Origin: Candidatus Woesearchaeota archaeon
GTDB lineage: Archaea > Nanobdellota > Nanobdellia > Woesearchaeales > GW2011-AR9
Assembly: GCA_018303045.1 (NCBI GenBank)
Contig: JAGVYX010000001.1
Coordinates: 1 to 25,179, forward strand
Reading direction: 5' to 3'
Length of the DNA stretch: 25,179 bases
Shown here: positions 17,406 to 23,783 of the stretch, in pieces
Position numbering within the stretch: position 1 is the first letter of the stretch
How the letters are laid out: each line of letters starts with the position of its first letter
The notes under the pieces: generated by a model
Seen by the model: the letters and a program-made list of their open reading frames with translations, nothing else
The model's database searches: none
Told to the model about the DNA's origin: nothing
Position numbers and translations under genes: made by a program

Positions 17406-17908
17406 ACCGCCAGGGAGCAGGAGTAAGCCAGATTTTTGTTTATATTATAACTCTGGTTACTTTTGCGTTAATTATGATTTTTGGCATAAAGGCTATACTG
17501 GGTTTTATCCAAGATGCCCAGAAAATAGAATTTATTCAGTTTAAATCCGATCTGGAAAATTCAGTTGAACAACTGCGTTCAGAATTTGGCGCGGTTAGAA
17601 AGGAAGAATTTTTAGCGCCGGGGATTTTTCATCAAATCTGCTTTATTGATCTGGACTACGTTCCCAGCCCGGAAGAGGCCGCGGCTCTGTGCCAGTTAAA
17701 TCAAGTCGCCTGCCAGGTCTGGAAAGAATCGTCGGGCTTTGAAACTGAAGAGGAAAATGTCTTTTTAACTCCTCCAGCTGAAGCGCGGCTTAAAGTTTCC
17801 AAAATTAGTTTAGAGCAGGGATTTCTTTGCGTTCCCATTAGGCAGGGAAAATTTTCCTTAATTTTAGAAGGGCAGGGCGATGGAACTAAGGTTAGAGGGT
17901 TATCATAG
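17402..17908 (+). CDS. pilin-like single-helix exported protein
   Basis: 168 residues. The N-terminus is MNRQGAGVSQIF, then a helix at about residues 11-34 (FVYIITLVTFALIMIFGIKA), which fits a class III-like signal with processing after RQG. The following segment (EFIQFKSDLENSVEQLRSEFGAVRKEEFLAPG...ICFIDLDYVP) matches a pattern I recall from unnamed DPANN membrane proteins: a helical stalk, then a beta-rich domain opening with a CF-DL motif. Cysteines at ICFIDL, LCQLNQVACQVW and FLCVPI suggest disulphides outside the cell. The start overlaps the stop of the giant protein, so the two are probably translated together. Confidence 0.8.
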   Translation: MNRQGAGVSQIFVYIITLVTFALIMIFGIKAILGFIQDAQKIEFIQFKSDLENSVEQLRSEFGAVRKEEFLAPGIFHQICFIDLDYVPSPEEAAALCQLNQVACQVWKESSGFETEEENVFLTPPAEARLKVSKISLEQGFLCVPIRQGKFSLILEGQGDGTKVRGLS

Positions 17909-17925
17909 AAAATTTATTTTAAAAA

Positions 17926-19077
17926 ATGAAAACTAACCGAGCGGGACAGATTGAAGTAACGTTTAATTGGGTATATGTACTCATCGCCGGAGCGGTCATT
18001 TTGTTGTTTTTTGTCGGCATTATTGCCCGGCAAAAGGTTATCTCGGAAGGGAATTTGGCTGCGGATGTGGTCAGAATAATGGAATCAATAATCACCGGGG
18101 CCCAGGTTTCTGAAAAAACCAAGAGCAGCATCCCTCTGGGCGGGTTGTCAGAACAGACGTTTTATTTTTCCTGCGAAGAAGGAGTCAGCGAATATGGGGT
18201 TGTCGGGCTTCCCGCCAGAGTGCAAAACAGCTTGGATCCTATTTTTGCTTCCAAGAAGTTGCAGGGTTCGCGCTTGATCTTATGGAGCCTGCCGTACTTT
18301 CTGCCGTTTAAAATCACCGATTTTTTGATGGTTACTTCCGATTTTAACCACTATTATTTCTTGGGGGAAGGCCAGGGCTTAAGCCAGGAATTTATTGAAG
18401 GGGCCGTTGACAGCAGCAATAGCGGTAATAGCGGTAATAGTGGTAATAGCGATAATAAATTGTCTATTAATACTCAAAAAATTAATTCCTTCTCTGAAAT
18501 AGAAGTTAAGAGCACTAAAGTAAAAGTTAGGATTGTAGATGCTGATGGCAGCCAAATTCAAGCTGGCAGCCGGATTCCTGAACAACTGCTGGTTTTAGAA
18601 AATGAAGACGTTACTGCAGTTTCTTTTACCGCTAATAAAGAAGCCAATTTCTTTGTTAAAGAAGGGCCGTTTTGGAAAAAATTAAACCAGCAGCCCGTGC
18701 CCATAGTTTCTAAAGCCGATCACCGCGATGCGGCTCTCTACGGGGCTATCTTTGCTGATGACCCCGAGAATTATCTCTGCAACATGCAGAAAGCCTACCA
18801 GAGAATTCGTCTCATTGCCGAAATTTATGAGCAGAAAATTACAGAGCTGGAACAATTTTATCAAAATCCCCGGGAGTCGGCAAATTGCCTGGGGTTTGTC
18901 AGCGGCTTTGCGGCTTCCGAAGGGAATGTGCAGGATACCTTATTATTGTATCGAACGAGAGCTCGCGCTTGTTCCCTGTTAGCGGACTCTTCCTGCGTGG
19001 AAATTGTAGAGATGGCCGAAAGGCTGAAACATTTAAATGGACGATTGTTTGAAGAATGCAGCATCACCTTATATTAA
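17926..19077 (+). CDS. pilin-like exported protein with NSG repeat linker
   Basis: 383 residues. The signal is MKTNRAGQIEVTFNW with a helix at about 12-34 (FNWVYVLIAGAVILLFFVGI). The first exterior half (VVRIMESIITGAQVSEKTKSSIPL, then FYFSCEEGVSEYGV, RLILWSLPYFLPFKITDF) follows a conserved DPANN pattern that I recall without a name. Residues 163-177 are a low-complexity linker, SSNSGNSGNSGNSDN, encoded by a 9-base in-frame repeat. The C-terminal half has helical segments with cysteines (ENYLCNMQKAYQRI, SANCLGFV, RACSLLADSSCVEIVE). It sits 17 bases after the previous gene. Extracellular, membrane-anchored by its N-terminal helix; function unknown. Confidence 0.82.
   Translation: MKTNRAGQIEVTFNWVYVLIAGAVILLFFVGIIARQKVISEGNLAADVVRIMESIITGAQVSEKTKSSIPLGGLSEQTFYFSCEEGVSEYGVVGLPARVQNSLDPIFASKKLQGSRLILWSLPYFLPFKITDFLMVTSDFNHYYFLGEGQGLSQEFIEGAVDSSNSGNSGNSGNSDNKLSINTQKINSFSEIEVKSTKVKVRIVDADGSQIQAGSRIPEQLLVLENEDVTAVSFTANKEANFFVKEGPFWKKLNQQPVPIVSKADHRDAALYGAIFADDPENYLCNMQKAYQRIRLIAEIYEQKITELEQFYQNPRESANCLGFVSGFAASEGNVQDTLLLYRTRARACSLLADSSCVEIVEMAERLKHLNGRLFEECSITLY
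18412..18456 (+). repeat. in-frame 9-bp microsatellite coding for NSG
   Basis: About four near-identical copies of AATAGCGGT encode the Ser-Asn-Gly linker of the surrounding pilin-like protein. Copy-number change would alter linker length by three residues without breaking the frame. Confidence 0.8.
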
Positions 19078-19080
19078 TCA

Positions 19081-19172
19081 GATTAATGAACAAGATAATG
19101 AACCAGATTACCGGATATTAACAATAAAGAAGTTAATAAGATTACCATATATTAACAATAAAGAAGATTAAA
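19081..19172 (+). repeat. nested tandem repeats upstream of pilin-like gene
   Basis: Two 13-bp units (GATTAATGAACAA and GATAATGAACCAG, 19081-19106) run into two 34-bp units (19105-19138 and 19139-19172) that share AGATTACC and ATATTAACAATAAAGAAG. The second 34-bp unit ends exactly before the ATG at 19173 and contains CATATATTAA, a possible TATA box at leaderless distance. The first copy has CGGATATTAA at the same place. Confidence 0.75.
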
Positions 19173-19700
19173 ATGAAACCAGGACAAAATAAACATCGAA
19201 AACATTTGAATGTGCTTTCAGGCAGGTCGGCGCAAATTCATTTGTCGGAAACGGTAGCGGTAATTTTTATCTTCTTTGTCTTAATCCTGTTTGGAGCGAT
19301 ATTTTATTATAAGTTTCAGGAAGTAAGCTTTAAAGAAAAACAGCAGGAATTGCTGGCTTCCAGGGCGATTGACACTACTACTAAAATGCTTTTCCTGCCG
19401 GAAGTTTCCTGCACTAAGCAGGAAAGCGAAGCCGAGCCCAATTGTTTTGACATGATGAAAGCCCGCCATGTAGCGGAATTATTTAAGGAATTCAACCAGA
19501 CTTACTTTGAATTGTTTTCTTATGCCAAAATCACGATAAACCAGACTTATCCTGAGCCGTTTGAACTGGTGGTATATAACCAGGAACCAGGGAAATGGGC
19601 TAACAAGAAGCCGACTTTTTTTGTGGTCGCCTTAAAAGACGAGCAGAAAAGCCCGGGGTATTATGGCTACGGGCAAGTTAAAGTAGAGGTTTATTCATGA
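19173..19700 (+). CDS. pilin-like single-helix exported protein
   Basis: 175 residues. A basic 20-residue leader ends GRSAQIHLSE, followed by a helix at about 25-46 (ETVAVIFIFFVLILFGAIFYY). The Q-x-x-x-S-E arrangement after R-S-A resembles the Q-x-S-x-E of EppA-type archaeal pilin signals. The stalk KFQEVSFKEKQQELLASRAIDTTTKML is helical, and the outer domain has a CTKQES...NCFDMM cysteine pair and a beta-rich end (PFELVVYNQ, TFFVVALKDE, YGQVKVEVYS). The stop overlaps the next ATG (ATGA, 19697-19700). I recall the ETVAVIFIFF start from other DPANN genomes, without a name. Confidence 0.8.
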   Translation: MKPGQNKHRKHLNVLSGRSAQIHLSETVAVIFIFFVLILFGAIFYYKFQEVSFKEKQQELLASRAIDTTTKMLFLPEVSCTKQESEAEPNCFDMMKARHVAELFKEFNQTYFELFSYAKITINQTYPEPFELVVYNQEPGKWANKKPTFFVVALKDEQKSPGYYGYGQVKVEVYS

Positions 19701-20374
19701 ACAGGAGTTTATATACTTTTAAATTATTAACTAATGGCAGCGCGACGGTCTCGTTGCACTCGACCTATTCGCCACCCCGTAGGGGGCATCCCCCAGCTCA
19801 TCGCGCGCCAAATCAAGGGCGAAAGACAAAGGTTATATCTAATAGAAAGGCGCAAATGGAAATCATCGGGCTGGTGGTAATCGTCATATTAATCACGTTG
19901 GGAATGTTATTCATGGCGCAGTTTGCCCTGTTGAATAAGCCGCAGAGCGCTATTTTTTTGCGCAAGGAAGTAGCGGCCAGCGGGTTAAGCGCTTTAGTAA
20001 AAACTACGGTTAAGCCGGGAGTCTGTCCAGATAATGTACAGCTGCAGCTTTCAGAAGTATTAATTGATTGCGCGCGGCATTTCCCGCCGGGACTGGGCGA
20101 TTCGACGTTTAACTGCAATAACCAGCACAGCTGTCCCTTTTTTAGAGAAACAGCTAAATCTCTGTTAGACCAGTCTATCGGCATTTGGCAGCGGGGCTAT
20201 GAATTACAGATTCGTTTAATTAGAGCGCCAGGTTCTAATCCGGAATTATTGTTTGATCCAATACAGGGAAAAGGCGGCTGTCCGCCAACTAAAAACAGGG
20301 ACAGTTCTGGATCTTTCCCCCTGCCTACGGTGGATGCAGGATTGATTGAAGCGGTGCTGTATGTTTGCGATTAA
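19697..20374 (+). CDS. pilin-like exported protein with inserted N-terminal extension
   Basis: 225 residues if started at the overlapping ATG. The recognisable part begins at residue 49: NRKAQMEIIGLVVIVILITLGMLFMAQ, a K-A-Q-M-E-I class III-like signal and helix I recall from many DPANN proteins, normally right at the N-terminus. Residues 4-48 are an unusual extension rich in Ser, Pro, Arg and His, encoded by a GC-rich palindromic segment (19736-19809). The ATG at 19856 is inside the signal and would remove its basic part, so it is a poor start. The exterior part has cysteines in KPGVCPDN, VLIDCARHF, FNCNNQHSCPFF, GKGGCPP and VLYVCD. Either the extension is cleaved off with the leader or an insertion has moved the start. 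Confidence 0.72.
   Translation: MNRSLYTFKLLTNGSATVSLHSTYSPPRRGHPPAHRAPNQGRKTKVISNRKAQMEIIGLVVIVILITLGMLFMAQFALLNKPQSAIFLRKEVAASGLSALVKTTVKPGVCPDNVQLQLSEVLIDCARHFPPGLGDSTFNCNNQHSCPFFRETAKSLLDQSIGIWQRGYELQIRLIRAPGSNPELLFDPIQGKGGCPPTKNRDSSGSFPLPTVDAGLIEAVLYVCD
19736..19809. repeat. GC-rich palindromic element, possible small RNA
   Basis: An outer stem pairs GGC(A)GCGCGA (19736-19745) with TCGCGCGCC (19801-19809), nine pairs with one bulged A. Inside are GGTC/GACC (19747-19750 with 19762-19765) and two competing hairpins, CCCC-GTA-GGGG (19775-19785) and GGGGG-CAT-CCCCC (19782-19794). A TATA-like TTTATATAC at 19708-19716 would place a start near 19737, the first base of the outer stem. It may be a foldback repeat inserted in frame, a small RNA, or both. 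Confidence 0.55.
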
Positions 20375-20385
20375 GTTATAACTAT

Positions 20386-20501
20386 AGAGAACTTTGAAAA
20401 ATAGGGATTTTGCTGATTTTTTTAGATATAACAAAATCCTGACTATCTCACAGTTTCTTAGAGAATTTTATTAATCAAGTGTAAATCATTCAAAGTTCTC
20501 T
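20386..20501. repeat. foldback sequence with 13-bp inverted repeats
   Basis: AGAGAACTTTGAA (20386-20398) is the exact reverse complement of 20489-20501. An inner pair GGATTTTG/CAAAATCC (20405-20412 with 20432-20439) lies inside. It occupies most of the 215-bp gap before the gene at 20590. No clear target duplication is seen, so it may be a decayed MITE, a structured leader, or a terminator region. Confidence 0.6.
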
Positions 20502-20542
20502 TTAAGAGAATGACTGGTTTTTCATTTAAACTCTTAGTAAAC

Positions 20543-20552
20543 TTTATATATT
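20543..20552 (+). promoter_or_regulatory. TATA box before small pilin-like gene
   Basis: TTTATATATT lies about 40 bases before the ATG at 20590, predicting a start near 20573. GAGGTG at 20580-20585 is a Shine-Dalgarno-like site four bases before ATG 20590 and seven before ATG 20593, so either start is possible. This suggests a new transcription unit starting here. Confidence 0.5.
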
Positions 20553-20589
20553 TAATTTCTTTTTAAGAATTAAGTATAAGAGGTGTTTT

Positions 20590-20937
20590 ATGATGAGATC
20601 CAAAAAAGGGCAGGGACTTTCTTTAAATGTAATTATTATCGCTGCATTAGCTTTAATTGTTTTAGTGGTGCTGGCAGCGATATTTATTCAGCAAACAGGG
20701 ATTTTTACTAGCAAATTAAACAAGGAAGCGAATACGGAATTGATAAGTTTAAAAGGAACTTATGGTGAATGCCATCCTAGCCGGCTGGCTGAAACATCAT
20801 TTATTGCTGCTTTCAGCCGAGCTGAGCCTGAAGACCAGGAAGCGGCCAGGGATGCGTTAAGGGAGACGATCAGAACTTGCAGTTTCTTGGATTCTCCAGC
20901 TGCTTGCGAAGCGAACAGCGACTGCGACTGGCAGTGA
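20590..20937 (+). CDS. small pilin-like exported protein (KKGQGLSLN type)
   Basis: 115 residues; the second ATG (20593) is equally plausible. The start RSKKGQGLSLNVIIIAALAL with helix at about 12-33 is a class III-like signal, with processing expected after KKG. I recall this KKGQGLS-N-I-I start from other DPANN genomes. The exterior part has YGECHPSRLAETSF, helical acidic PEDQEAARDALRETIRTC, and ends CSFLDSPAACEANSDCDWQ with four cysteines. It begins a run of short genes with very small gaps (next start eight bases after this stop) and is probably the first gene of the operon to 24428 or beyond. Confidence 0.8.
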   Translation: MMRSKKGQGLSLNVIIIAALALIVLVVLAAIFIQQTGIFTSKLNKEANTELISLKGTYGECHPSRLAETSFIAAFSRAEPEDQEAARDALRETIRTCSFLDSPAACEANSDCDWQ

Positions 20938-20945
20938 GGCAAATA

Positions 20946-21275
20946 ATGAAAAGCAGAATTATGAATCATCGAGCTTCGGCGGATATCTGGTGGATAATTA
21001 TTGGGGCAGTAATGGCTTTGGTAGTTTTAATCATTATTACGGTTATTTTTACTGGCCGAACCGGCACATTAACTCAGGAATTAGGCGAATGCCGCAGCAA
21101 GGGAGGCATTTGCATGCCTACTGCTGAAGATTGTCCGCGGGGAACTCTTACCACTCCTACTTTTAGCTGTGGGGAGGTCGGAAAATGCTGCGTGGGAGCT
21201 CCCAAGAAATGCACTCAGGGTGAAGATTGCCAGATTTGTGTCGTAGATGTGGATGGCAAACGCTGGTGTGGGTAA
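20946..21275 (+). CDS. small pilin-like protein with compact Cys-rich domain
   Basis: 109 residues from ATG 20946; a longer in-frame start at 20877 lies inside the previous gene and gives shadow sequence. ATG 20961 is an alternative. Signal: NHRASADIWWIIIGAVMALVVLIIITVIF, i.e. R-A before an IWW helix, much like KKGTSEMWWII in the gene at 23360. The exterior is a compact knot-like domain with cysteines in GECRSKGGICMPTAEDC, FSCGEVGKCCVG, KKCTQGEDCQICV and KRWCG. The vicinal pair and regular spacing suggest a small disulphide-rich fold. The stop is followed at once by the ATG of the next gene. Confidence 0.78.
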   Translation: MKSRIMNHRASADIWWIIIGAVMALVVLIIITVIFTGRTGTLTQELGECRSKGGICMPTAEDCPRGTLTTPTFSCGEVGKCCVGAPKKCTQGEDCQICVVDVDGKRWCG

Positions 21276-21401
21276 ATGGTTTTGGCCAAAACAGGCCAGT
21301 CGTGGCTGGCTCCCAGAACGCTAATGACTATCATCATTGCCGTGCTTATTGGCATGACGATCTTATTCTTTGTGTATAAATTAAAAGGCAGTTTAGGGTG
21401 A
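21276..21401 (+). CDS. 41-aa single-helix membrane microprotein
   Basis: A short gene that starts at the base after the previous stop. MVLAKTGQSWLAPRTLMTI leads into one helix (about residues 16-34, LMTIIIAVLIGMTILFFVY) and a basic end KLKGSLG. The K-T-G-Q start echoes the K/R-G-Q signals of neighbours. There is almost nothing outside the helix, so it could only act as a membrane subunit, a small regulator or a spacer in the complex. Support comes from position, frame and hydrophobicity, not from a known family. Confidence 0.6.
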   Translation: MVLAKTGQSWLAPRTLMTIIIAVLIGMTILFFVYKLKGSLG

Positions 21402-21431
21402 GTTGGATGGAATGGGAAAAGAGGGGTTTAG

Positions 21432-21599
21432 ATGAAGGAAATTAGCTCGCTTAAATTAAATAAAAAAGCTGAAATGGAAATGTGGCAGATAGTCTTAATT
21501 ATTCTTTCAGTTCTGCTGCTGCTGTTTATGATTGTCTGGTTTGGGCAGCTGGGCGGCGATTTAAAAGGGCTGTTGGGAAAACTAGGAGAGATTTTCTGA
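21432..21599 (+). CDS. 55-aa single-helix pilin-like microprotein
   Basis: Starts 30 bases after the previous stop. MKEISSLKLNKKAEMEMWQI is a basic leader with K-K-A-E before a helix at about 17-37 (MWQIVLIILSVLLLLFMIVWF), the same plan as KKGTSEMWW and RASADIWW nearby. The tail QLGGDLKGLLGKLGEIF is short and amphipathic. The stop TGA overlaps the next ATG (TGATG at 21597-21601), which argues that the frame is real and coupled to the next gene. No known family. Confidence 0.65.
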   Translation: MKEISSLKLNKKAEMEMWQIVLIILSVLLLLFMIVWFGQLGGDLKGLLGKLGEIF

Positions 21600-22420
21600 T
21601 GGCTCAGGAAGTAATGGTCCGGTTGATATTATTTTTGCTGGCTTTATTAGGCTTATTTGTTTTAGCCGGAACTTTTTTTGGAGTGTTATTCCCTAAAGCT
21701 GCCGGTGAAACACGTACGGGAATTTTGGGCGCGGTGGATAAATATATCGGCAAGGAAACGGTTAAAGCTGGTGAAATTTTTGTGGAACCAGCCCATTTGG
21801 CAGCCGTTGAAAAGTTAAAAAAAATCATCATGGAAATGAAAGATTCGCCAGATGAAATTTGTTATAAAAGTTATAAATTGGTGGGCGGTTCAGATGACGG
21901 CAATAATGGTTTTGAGGAGTTAAAGGAGAAAGGAACTTCCATCATTATAGAAAGAGCAATTGAGGGGATGCTTATTGCGGTTAAGAGTGGCGCCGATGGA
22001 TTACAGGAACATTCATCTGAAGTAATTAAAGGAGTGCGGCCCTGCGTAATTAGCGGAGGAGAAGTGCCGAGGAATTTTTATGGTAAATTTGTTGAAGGGA
22101 AGGAAACGAATGCTTATTATCGCCCAATAAACAACAAAATAGTCATTGCTTATAGCACCAAAGACATCAACCAAAATAGGATTTCTTATGATCATGTTCT
22201 TGATTTAAAGTTTAGAGATGGCGGGATTATCTTTAAAACCGGAAACAATATTTGTTTTTTTCCTACAGTTTTAAAACCAAGGTTTTTAAGCTGCAGCGGC
22301 GATTCAGACGATGGACTAGATGATAATTGTTTAGGCGCAACAAAACCAATCCTTAGTTTATCGCAAGGCCGGTTGAAAGAATGCAGCCCTCCGTTAATTC
22401 CGCCTAAATTAGGTTCTTAG
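21599..22420 (+). CDS. membrane-anchored exterior protein, unknown family
   Basis: 273 residues from the ATG at 21599 that overlaps the preceding stop. A longer in-frame start at 21482 lies inside the preceding gene and yields shadow sequence. The N-terminus MAQEVMVRLILFLLALLGLFVLAGTFFGVLF is an anchor helix (about 6-31) without the K/R-G motif of its neighbours. The exterior part is helical first (VEPAHLAAVEKLKKIIMEM), then beta-rich (ISYDHVLDLKFRDGGIIFKTGNNICF). Cysteines at 88, 149, 219, 232, 244 and 262 could pair. The protein ends in SPPLIPPKLGS. It lies three bases before the next gene. Function unknown. Confidence 0.75.
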   Translation: MAQEVMVRLILFLLALLGLFVLAGTFFGVLFPKAAGETRTGILGAVDKYIGKETVKAGEIFVEPAHLAAVEKLKKIIMEMKDSPDEICYKSYKLVGGSDDGNNGFEELKEKGTSIIIERAIEGMLIAVKSGADGLQEHSSEVIKGVRPCVISGGEVPRNFYGKFVEGKETNAYYRPINNKIVIAYSTKDINQNRISYDHVLDLKFRDGGIIFKTGNNICFFPTVLKPRFLSCSGDSDDGLDDNCLGATKPILSLSQGRLKECSPPLIPPKLGS

Positions 22421-22423
22421 AAC

Positions 22424-23353
22424 ATGAATAAAAAAGCCTTATCCAGCACTTTGGTGGCAATTATTATTGCCATAATCTCCGGTTTGGTAATTATGGGGAT
22501 AGTTCTTCCGGCAATGAATCAGGCCAGGGAAGGCCAGGCAGAGAGCTTATGCAAAACCAGCGTGGTCATTAGGGCTGCCACCGCTTTAAAACCAGGCGGC
22601 AATGTGGAAGCACATACGTCTCCAATTCTCTGCAAAACATTAACGCCGGAAATCAAGGAAGACCGTGAACATATTTCCCGGGCCGTTGCCGACAAAATGG
22701 CTAAATGCTGGGAGATGTTTGGCGCTGGAACGTATCCCGATAGCGTGTTCAACACCTTCAATATTTTTGGCGGAGGCAAAGGCTGTTTCACTTGCTATGT
22801 GCTAGCTGTAGAAGAAACCAGGGGATTTAAGGAAAGAAGAGACAATATTCCGGGTGCGGAGTTTATTGATTTTTTAAGAACTGCCAACTATTCGGTTGAC
22901 AGCAATAGAACTTATCTTAATTATTTTCAAACGGCCGGCGGGCCGGGAAATGTGCTTAATTTACTGACGGAGAAAGGAATAGAACCTAATCATGCTTATG
23001 CGATATCATATAAAGTTAGCAAAGGTACCTGTCCCTGGTGCGGTGCAGCTCTTGGCGGAGCAATTACTGCAGGAGGAGCAGCTGTTACTTTAGTTGGTGC
23101 CTTATTGTTGGCAGTTCCTGAGCCTACAGGGGTAACTAAAGTTGCTGGAGTTAGTTTAGTTGTTAAAGGGGTAGCGGTGGCCACAACAGGCTCAATTTTA
23201 CTTGGTTACGGCACCCATGCGGCAGTTGATGTTTTAAATGAAGCTGCCATTGACACAATAATCTTATCAGATATTACTGATTCAGGAATGGAAGCTCAAG
23301 TAAGGCAAGCTTGCAATTTTGTGGGAGACATTGAAGGCAAAAAATTGAGATGA
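22424..23353 (+). CDS. pilin-signal protein with CPWC motif and glycine-rich hydrophobic hairpin
   Basis: 309 residues. Signal MNKKALSSTL with a helix at about 9-30 (TLVAIIIAIISGLVIMGIVL). The exterior part has cysteines at 43, 70, 95, 121 and 124 (GCFTCYV). Residues 203-206 are CPWC, a glutaredoxin-like CxxC, though without other thioredoxin-fold hallmarks I can see. Immediately after come two glycine/alanine-rich hydrophobic segments, about 207-231 and 238-262, joined by PEPTGVTK, which could form a membrane hairpin. The C-terminus (ITDSGMEAQVRQACNFVGDIEGKK) is hydrophilic. It could be a membrane-inserting or pore-like subunit, or simply a three-helix protein; the sequence does not decide. 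Confidence 0.75.
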   Translation: MNKKALSSTLVAIIIAIISGLVIMGIVLPAMNQAREGQAESLCKTSVVIRAATALKPGGNVEAHTSPILCKTLTPEIKEDREHISRAVADKMAKCWEMFGAGTYPDSVFNTFNIFGGGKGCFTCYVLAVEETRGFKERRDNIPGAEFIDFLRTANYSVDSNRTYLNYFQTAGGPGNVLNLLTEKGIEPNHAYAISYKVSKGTCPWCGAALGGAITAGGAAVTLVGALLLAVPEPTGVTKVAGVSLVVKGVAVATTGSILLGYGTHAAVDVLNEAAIDTIILSDITDSGMEAQVRQACNFVGDIEGKKLR

Positions 23354-23359
23354 TAAAAA

Positions 23360-23686
23360 ATGATTAACAAAAAAGATAAGGCTCTAAGTTTTAATAAAAA
23401 AGGAACGTCAGAAATGTGGTGGATTATCGTTGCCGCGATCATTGCTTTGGTGGCAGTAGTGGTAATTATAGTTTGGTTTACCGACGTGGGCGGAAGATTG
23501 TTTGGCAATATTGATACAACTATCACTGGATTGAAGGATTATGACCAGGACGGGGTAAGCGATTTATTGGATAAATGCCCTTGCGATGCTAATGAAGAAC
23601 CTAAGCCAGACAAAACTTGCAGCACAGTTAAATTAAACTGCGTTACAAAAATAAAAGAGCAAACAGAACAGCAGAAACCAAAATAG
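23360..23686 (+). CDS. small pilin-like protein with TSP3 calcium motif
   Basis: 108 residues, starting six bases after the previous stop. The leader FNKKGTSEMWWII is a class III-like signal, with a helix at about 19-41 (MWWIIVAAIIALVAVVVIIVWF). After a short stalk, residues 60-76 read DYDQDGVSDLLDKCPCD, a clear thrombospondin type 3 repeat: D-x-D-x-D-G-V-x-D-x-x-D-x-C-P, which binds calcium in known proteins. Then CSTVKLNC and a charged tail. The same motif type is in the giant protein at 11208, so both probably sit in a calcium-rich surface layer. Confidence 0.82.
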   Translation: MINKKDKALSFNKKGTSEMWWIIVAAIIALVAVVVIIVWFTDVGGRLFGNIDTTITGLKDYDQDGVSDLLDKCPCDANEEPKPDKTCSTVKLNCVTKIKEQTEQQKPK

Positions 23687-23749
23687 TTAACAGAAATAGG
23701 GCCAGCAGTTAATACGGATTATTTACATGATAATTAATGGAAATTTAAA

Positions 23750-23783
23750 AAACTAAAATGTAAAGTAAAATTAAACTAAAATG
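23750..23783 (+). repeat. duplicated start region, period 23
   Basis: AAACTAAAATG occurs at 23750-23760 and again at 23773-23783, where its ATG is the real start of the next gene. The upstream copy reads ATG TAA, a start followed at once by a stop. The rest of the 94-bp gap is AT-rich and shows nothing else I can name. Confidence 0.6.

Noticed and set aside
19736..19809. tRNA gene
   Set aside because: The length is right, but there is no T-arm GGTTC motif, no seven-base anticodon loop, and the arms do not fit a cloverleaf.
20877..20946. Longer start (20877) for the 109-residue protein
   Set aside because: The first 23 residues lie inside the previous gene's end and are not signal-like; ATG 20946 gives a normal basic leader.
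21482..21599. Longer start (21482) for the 273-residue protein
   Set aside because: The extra 39 residues overlap the 55-residue gene in another frame and look like shadow coding; TGATG coupling at 21597-21601 supports 21599.
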